Shown one piece after another: positions 61,282-64,000 of a stretch of DNA of 64,000 bases. Positions within the stretch are counted from its first letter, which is position 1, and the number at the start of each line of letters is the position of its first letter. The notes beneath the pieces were generated by a model. That model was given only the letters and a program-made list of their open reading frames with translations. It had not been told where the DNA came from and did not search any database. A program made the position numbers and the translations under genes. Location of the stretch: positions 2,480,001 to 2,544,000 of the forward strand of contig NZ_JAUSYY010000001.1 in assembly GCF_030817175.1 (NCBI RefSeq). Direction: 5' to 3'. Origin of the DNA: Agromyces ramosus. GTDB lineage: Bacteria > Actinomycetota > Actinomycetes > Actinomycetales > Microbacteriaceae.

Positions 61282-61358
61282 ATTCCGCTGGACGACATGC
61301 ATAATAGATTCGCCGGTGTGTGTGACCGTGAACATGCCGAGAACGTGATCGAGGGTTC

Positions 61359-62378
61359 GTGTCAGAGGAGCCGCAGCGGGGCCGCGCCCCGAGCATCCGC
61401 GATGTGGCGCGCCTCGCGGGGGTCTCGCACCAGACCGTGTCGCGGGTGCTGAACCATCACCCCAGCATCCGGCCCGAGACGAAGCAGCGCGTGCTCGACA
61501 TCATGGCCGAGCTCCAGTACAAGCCGAACCGCGCCGCCCGCGCGCTCGTCACGAGTCGCTCGCGCACCATCGGCATCCTCTCGGCATCGAGCACGCAGTA
61601 CGGTCCCGCGTCGAGCATCGCCGCGATCGAGGCGGCCGCGCGCGCCTCCGGCTACTGGGTGAGCACCGCGAACATCGAATCGTCGGATGCCGCGACGATC
61701 GCCGACGCCCTCGCCCACCTGGCCGCGCAGGGCATCGAGGGACTCGTCGTCATCGCGCCGCAGGTGCGGGTCTTCGACACCCTCGCGTCGCTCTCGATCG
61801 ACGTGCCGTACGTGACGATGCAGTCGACCGGGCGCGACCCCGACCACGCCCTCTCGGTCGACCAGATCGCGGGCGCCCGCATCGCGACGCGGCACCTCAT
61901 CGACCTCGGCCACCGCGGCATCTACCACCTCGCCGGCCCGCAGGACTGGATCGAGGCCGAGGCGCGCATGCGCGGCTTCCTCGACGAGATGAGCGCTCAG
62001 GACGTGCCGACGACCGCGCCGATCCTCGGTGACTGGACCGCGGAGTTCGGCTACTACGCCGGCCGCGAGCTGCTCACCGTGCGCGACTTCACCGCGATCT
62101 TCTCGTCGAACGACCAGATGGCGCTCGGCCTCATGCACGCGATCCGCGACGCCGGGCTCGAGATCCCGCGCGACGTGTCGATCATCGGCTTCGACGACAT
62201 CCCCGAGGCGGCGCACTTCTGGCCGCCGCTCACGACCGTTCGCCAGGACTTCGCGGAGCTCGGGCGCCGCTGCGTGGCGCTGCTTCTCGGCGACCTCGAC
62301 CCCGCGGCGCCCGACTACCGCGGCACGATCGTGCCCGAACTCATCGTGCGCGCCTCCACGGGCGCCCCGGCGTTCTGA
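61359..62378 (+). CDS. LacI-family regulator of the arabinose operon (AraR-like)
   Basis: 339 aa. HTH: SIRDVARLAGVSHQTVSRVLNHHPSIRPETKQRVLDIMAELQYKPNRAARALVTSRSRTIG. Effector domain: AARASGYWVSTANIES, RIATRHLIDLGHRGIYHLAGPQDWIEAEARMRGFLDEM and IFSSNDQMALGLMHAI. It sits upstream of the ara genes, with TGTGAnCGnTCACA-type operators shared between its own and the araB promoters. GTG 61359 has no strong ribosome site. Confidence 0.92.
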   Translation: MSEEPQRGRAPSIRDVARLAGVSHQTVSRVLNHHPSIRPETKQRVLDIMAELQYKPNRAARALVTSRSRTIGILSASSTQYGPASSIAAIEAAARASGYWVSTANIESSDAATIADALAHLAAQGIEGLVVIAPQVRVFDTLASLSIDVPYVTMQSTGRDPDHALSVDQIAGARIATRHLIDLGHRGIYHLAGPQDWIEAEARMRGFLDEMSAQDVPTTAPILGDWTAEFGYYAGRELLTVRDFTAIFSSNDQMALGLMHAIRDAGLEIPRDVSIIGFDDIPEAAHFWPPLTTVRQDFAELGRRCVALLLGDLDPAAPDYRGTIVPELIVRASTGAPAF

Positions 62379-62523
62379 AACCGGCGGGCTCCCGCCCGGG
62401 CGACGCATGCCGCGCGCGACGCTGCCCGGGCCGCTCCACCGCCGGGGCGTCGGGGCCGGCGAGCGGCGAGCGGCGAACGGACGCGGCATCCGCCCGGCGT
62501 TATCGTTCCGTGACCTCACCGAG

Positions 62524-62593
62524 TTGACAGGTCGAACGTCGATGTGGCTAACATGAAACTCGCCATGTGAACGGTCACATCGAAGCGTCACAT
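62524..62593 (+). promoter_or_regulatory. Promoter and LacI-3 operators of the ara operon
   Basis: TTGACA (62524-62529) and TAACAT (62549-62554) form a candidate -35/-10 with 19-bp spacing. Immediately downstream is ATGTGA-ACGG-TCACAT (62565-62580) and a further half site GCGTCACAT (62585-62593), the same words as at 61254. The rest of 62379-62647 is noncoding. Confidence 0.65.
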
Positions 62594-62647
62594 TGCACGA
62601 AGACCGAAGCCTGCGACCTGAAACGCCCAGACGAAGGAGTCCACACC

Positions 62648-62776
62648 GTGAGTGTCACGCCCGCCGATGAGCACCTGAGCACCGAACGCGGTGCAGCGAA
62701 CGAGGTCGGCGAGCGGTACGTCATCGGTGTCGACTACGGCACCGAGCACGACGGCGCCGAGGCGGTGACCGCATGA
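62648..62776 (+). pseudogene. araB: araB (L-ribulokinase) remnant, in-frame internal deletion
   Basis: Only 42 residues. The first ~32 end in ERYVIGVDYGT, the N-terminal phosphate-binding motif of FGGY ribulokinases. Instead of continuing for the family's ~550 residues the frame reads [10 protein letters not shown] and stops. The GTG start with AAGGAG, the frame, and the ATGA overlap with araD (62773-62776) are all preserved. It cannot be a kinase. The neighbouring araA is truncated the same way. Confidence 0.8.
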
Positions 62777-63579
62777 GCAGCTACGGGCCCCAGGTCGAGG
62801 TGGCGATCGCGCGAGTGCGGGCAGACGTCGCGAAGCTGCATGCCGAGCTCACCCGGTACGGCCTCGTCGTCTGGACCGGCGGCAACGTCTCGGGCCGCGT
62901 TCCGGGCGCCGACTTGTTCGTGATCAAGCCTTCGGGCGTCTCGTACGACGAGTTGGCACCCGAGAACATGATCCTCTGCGACCTCGACGGCAACGTCATC
63001 GAGGGCACGCCGGGCAGCGACCGGTCGCCGTCGAGCGACACGGCGGCGCACGCCTACGTCTACCGGCACATGCCCGAGGTCGGCGGGGTCGTGCACACCC
63101 ACTCGACGTACGCGACCGCCTGGGCCGCCCGCGCCGAGGAGATCCCCTGCGTCATCACGGCGATGGCCGATGAGTTCGGCGGGCCGATCCCGGTCGGGCC
63201 GTTCGCGATCATCGGCGACGACTCGATCGGCCGCGGCATCGTCGAGACGCTCAACGGCCACCGCAGTCGCGCGGTGCTCATGCAGAACCACGGACCGTTC
63301 ACGATCGGCTCGAACGCGAAGGATGCCGTGAAGGCCGCGGTCATGGTCGAGGATGTCGCGCGCACCGTGCACCTCGCCCGCGAGGCCGGCGCGCTCATCC
63401 CCATCCCGCAGGAGTCGATCGACCGGCTCTACGACCGCTACCAGAACGTCTACGGGCAGGCGAGCGACGCGCGCCGGCCCGAGTCGGCGGAGCAGGCCGA
63501 GCCGGCGGAGCAGGCCGAGCCGGCCGAGCAGTCGGACCACCCCGAGCAAGCCGAGCAGAAGGAAGTCAGCGCACGATGA
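62773..63579 (+). CDS. araD: L-ribulose-5-phosphate 4-epimerase
   Basis: 268 aa. Class II aldolase/epimerase fold: [45 protein letters not shown]; zinc histidines in [14 protein letters not shown] and [21 protein letters not shown]. It converts L-ribulose-5-P to D-xylulose-5-P. A C-terminal low-complexity tail (about 236-268, EQAEPA repeats; two perfect 18-bp units at 63487-63522) is unusual. Both ends overlap the araB and araA stubs by ATGA, so it is the only intact ara enzyme here. Confidence 0.93.
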   Translation: MSSYGPQVEVAIARVRADVAKLHAELTRYGLVVWTGGNVSGRVPGADLFVIKPSGVSYDELAPENMILCDLDGNVIEGTPGSDRSPSSDTAAHAYVYRHMPEVGGVVHTHSTYATAWAARAEEIPCVITAMADEFGGPIPVGPFAIIGDDSIGRGIVETLNGHRSRAVLMQNHGPFTIGSNAKDAVKAAVMVEDVARTVHLAREAGALIPIPQESIDRLYDRYQNVYGQASDARRPESAEQAEPAEQAEPAEQSDHPEQAEQKEVSAR

Positions 63580-63707
63580 GCCGCACCCCTCTCCTCACGG
63601 CGAAGGTGGCCGAGCTGCTCGTCATCGACGAGCAGACCACCCTCCCAGACTTCCAGCGCGAAGTGCGCTGGAACCAGGCCTACTACCGCCTCGCGCAGGG
63701 CCTGTAA
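63576..63707 (+). pseudogene. araA: araA (L-arabinose isomerase) remnant, in-frame internal deletion
   Basis: 43 residues: MSRTPLLT, resembling the N-terminus of actinobacterial AraA, joined directly to [21 protein letters not shown] plus [11 protein letters not shown], the C-terminal ~35 residues of the ~500-residue enzyme (ELLVIDExTT...LRWNxxYY is its conserved end). The start overlaps the araD stop (ATGA) and the normal TAA is kept. All catalytic residues are missing. Confidence 0.8.
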
Positions 63708-63849
63708 CACCCACAACTCAACACGCTTGCGACCTCCGCATTACCCGAGCGGATGCCGCGGGGGAGCCGGCTTTCATGGACGAAGCCTGCTCCGACTGTC
63801 ACCAAGACAACGACGTCCAAGACGGACACACACAGTGAAAGGACACACC

Positions 63850-64000
63850 GTGAAGAACACGAAGAAGGTGCTTCTCGCAACGCTCGCGGCCGGTTCGATG
63901 CTCGCGCTCAGCGCGTGCGCGGGCGGCGCCGGCGGCGGAGGCGGCGAAGGCGGCGGCGACGGCGGCCTCATCGGCGTCGCGATGCCCACCAAGAGCTCGG
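63850..64000 (+). CDS. Sugar-binding lipoprotein, ChvE/XylF-like (cut by right edge)
   Basis: 50 residues visible. Lipoprotein signal with lipobox MLALSAC (Cys near 23), a Gly-rich linker, then LIGVAMPTKSS, the first strand of ChvE-type multiple-sugar binding proteins (family 2). GTG 63850 has AAAGGA upstream. Its position after araA suggests it supplies L-arabinose; the ATPase and permease genes would follow outside the window. Confidence 0.82.
   Translation, partial: MKNTKKVLLATLAAGSMLALSACAGGAGGGGGEGGGDGGLIGVAMPTKSS

Overview
The window is gene-dense DNA from a high-GC Gram-positive bacterium. Very high G+C, leaderless GTG starts, aceA-aceB next to a RamB-type regulator, an MtrA/PrrA-like two-component pair, DUF3618/Holin-X proteins and sugar ABC systems without their own ATPase all point to Actinobacteria, most likely Microbacteriaceae (Agromyces/Microbacterium-like; this rank is inferred). 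No rRNA or tRNA gene, phage, transposase or CRISPR array was seen. About 52 protein genes or gene remnants are supported.

Layout. 0-4.4 kb: RamB regulator (cut by the left edge), a TIGR03557-type F420-dependent oxidoreductase, and a three-gene membrane-stress cluster (coiled-coil protein, Holin-X, DUF3618). 4.4-10.4 kb: a minus-strand operon for a polyamine/opine-type ABC importer plus a YtcJ-like amidohydrolase; its binding-protein gene has an apparent 1-nt frameshift inside the Tat signal. 10.6-13.7 kb: glyoxylate shunt (aceA, aceB). 13.8-22 kb: HerA-like ATPase, GNAT, MFS plus divergent ArsR-type regulator, quinone reductase, hydrolase, YqaJ-like nuclease, secreted Amidase_6 protein, and a decayed ABC ATPase fragment holding one of two copies of a 41-bp palindromic repeat. 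22-30.7 kb: two-component system, secreted PepX-like peptidase, MarR/MFS efflux operon, RidA, and rplJ-rplL with an L10 leader. 30.7-42.4 kb: a LacI-controlled glycan locus (DUF5005-like secreted protein, LacI, ROK kinase, mannose-6-P isomerase, sugar ABC importer, six-hairpin glycosidase, SGNH esterase) tied together by TGGTAACGTTACCA-type operators. 42.4-48.3 kb: a second LacI/Gfo-Idh unit divergent from an alpha-glucoside-type importer, with GGAACCGGTTCC operators. 48.4-60.5 kb: multidrug ABC exporter, DUF305/DUF3105, CBS-CGS transsulfuration, slipin, APC permease plus cyclase, aldo/keto reductase, and an MFS pump behind a SoxR-type promoter. 61-64 kb: an AraR-like repressor and an arabinose operon in which araB and araA are reduced to about 42-codon stubs around an intact araD, followed by the start of a ChvE-like sugar-binding lipoprotein gene cut by the right edge.

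The main themes are carbon-source switching (RamB and glyoxylate shunt; three LacI repressors with their operators visible) and drug/redox efflux. The most unusual points are the two in-frame stubs in the ara operon and a strong excess of the heptamer GGATGCC/GGCATCC, which is often paired head-to-head in terminator stems, as DNA uptake sequences are in other bacteria.
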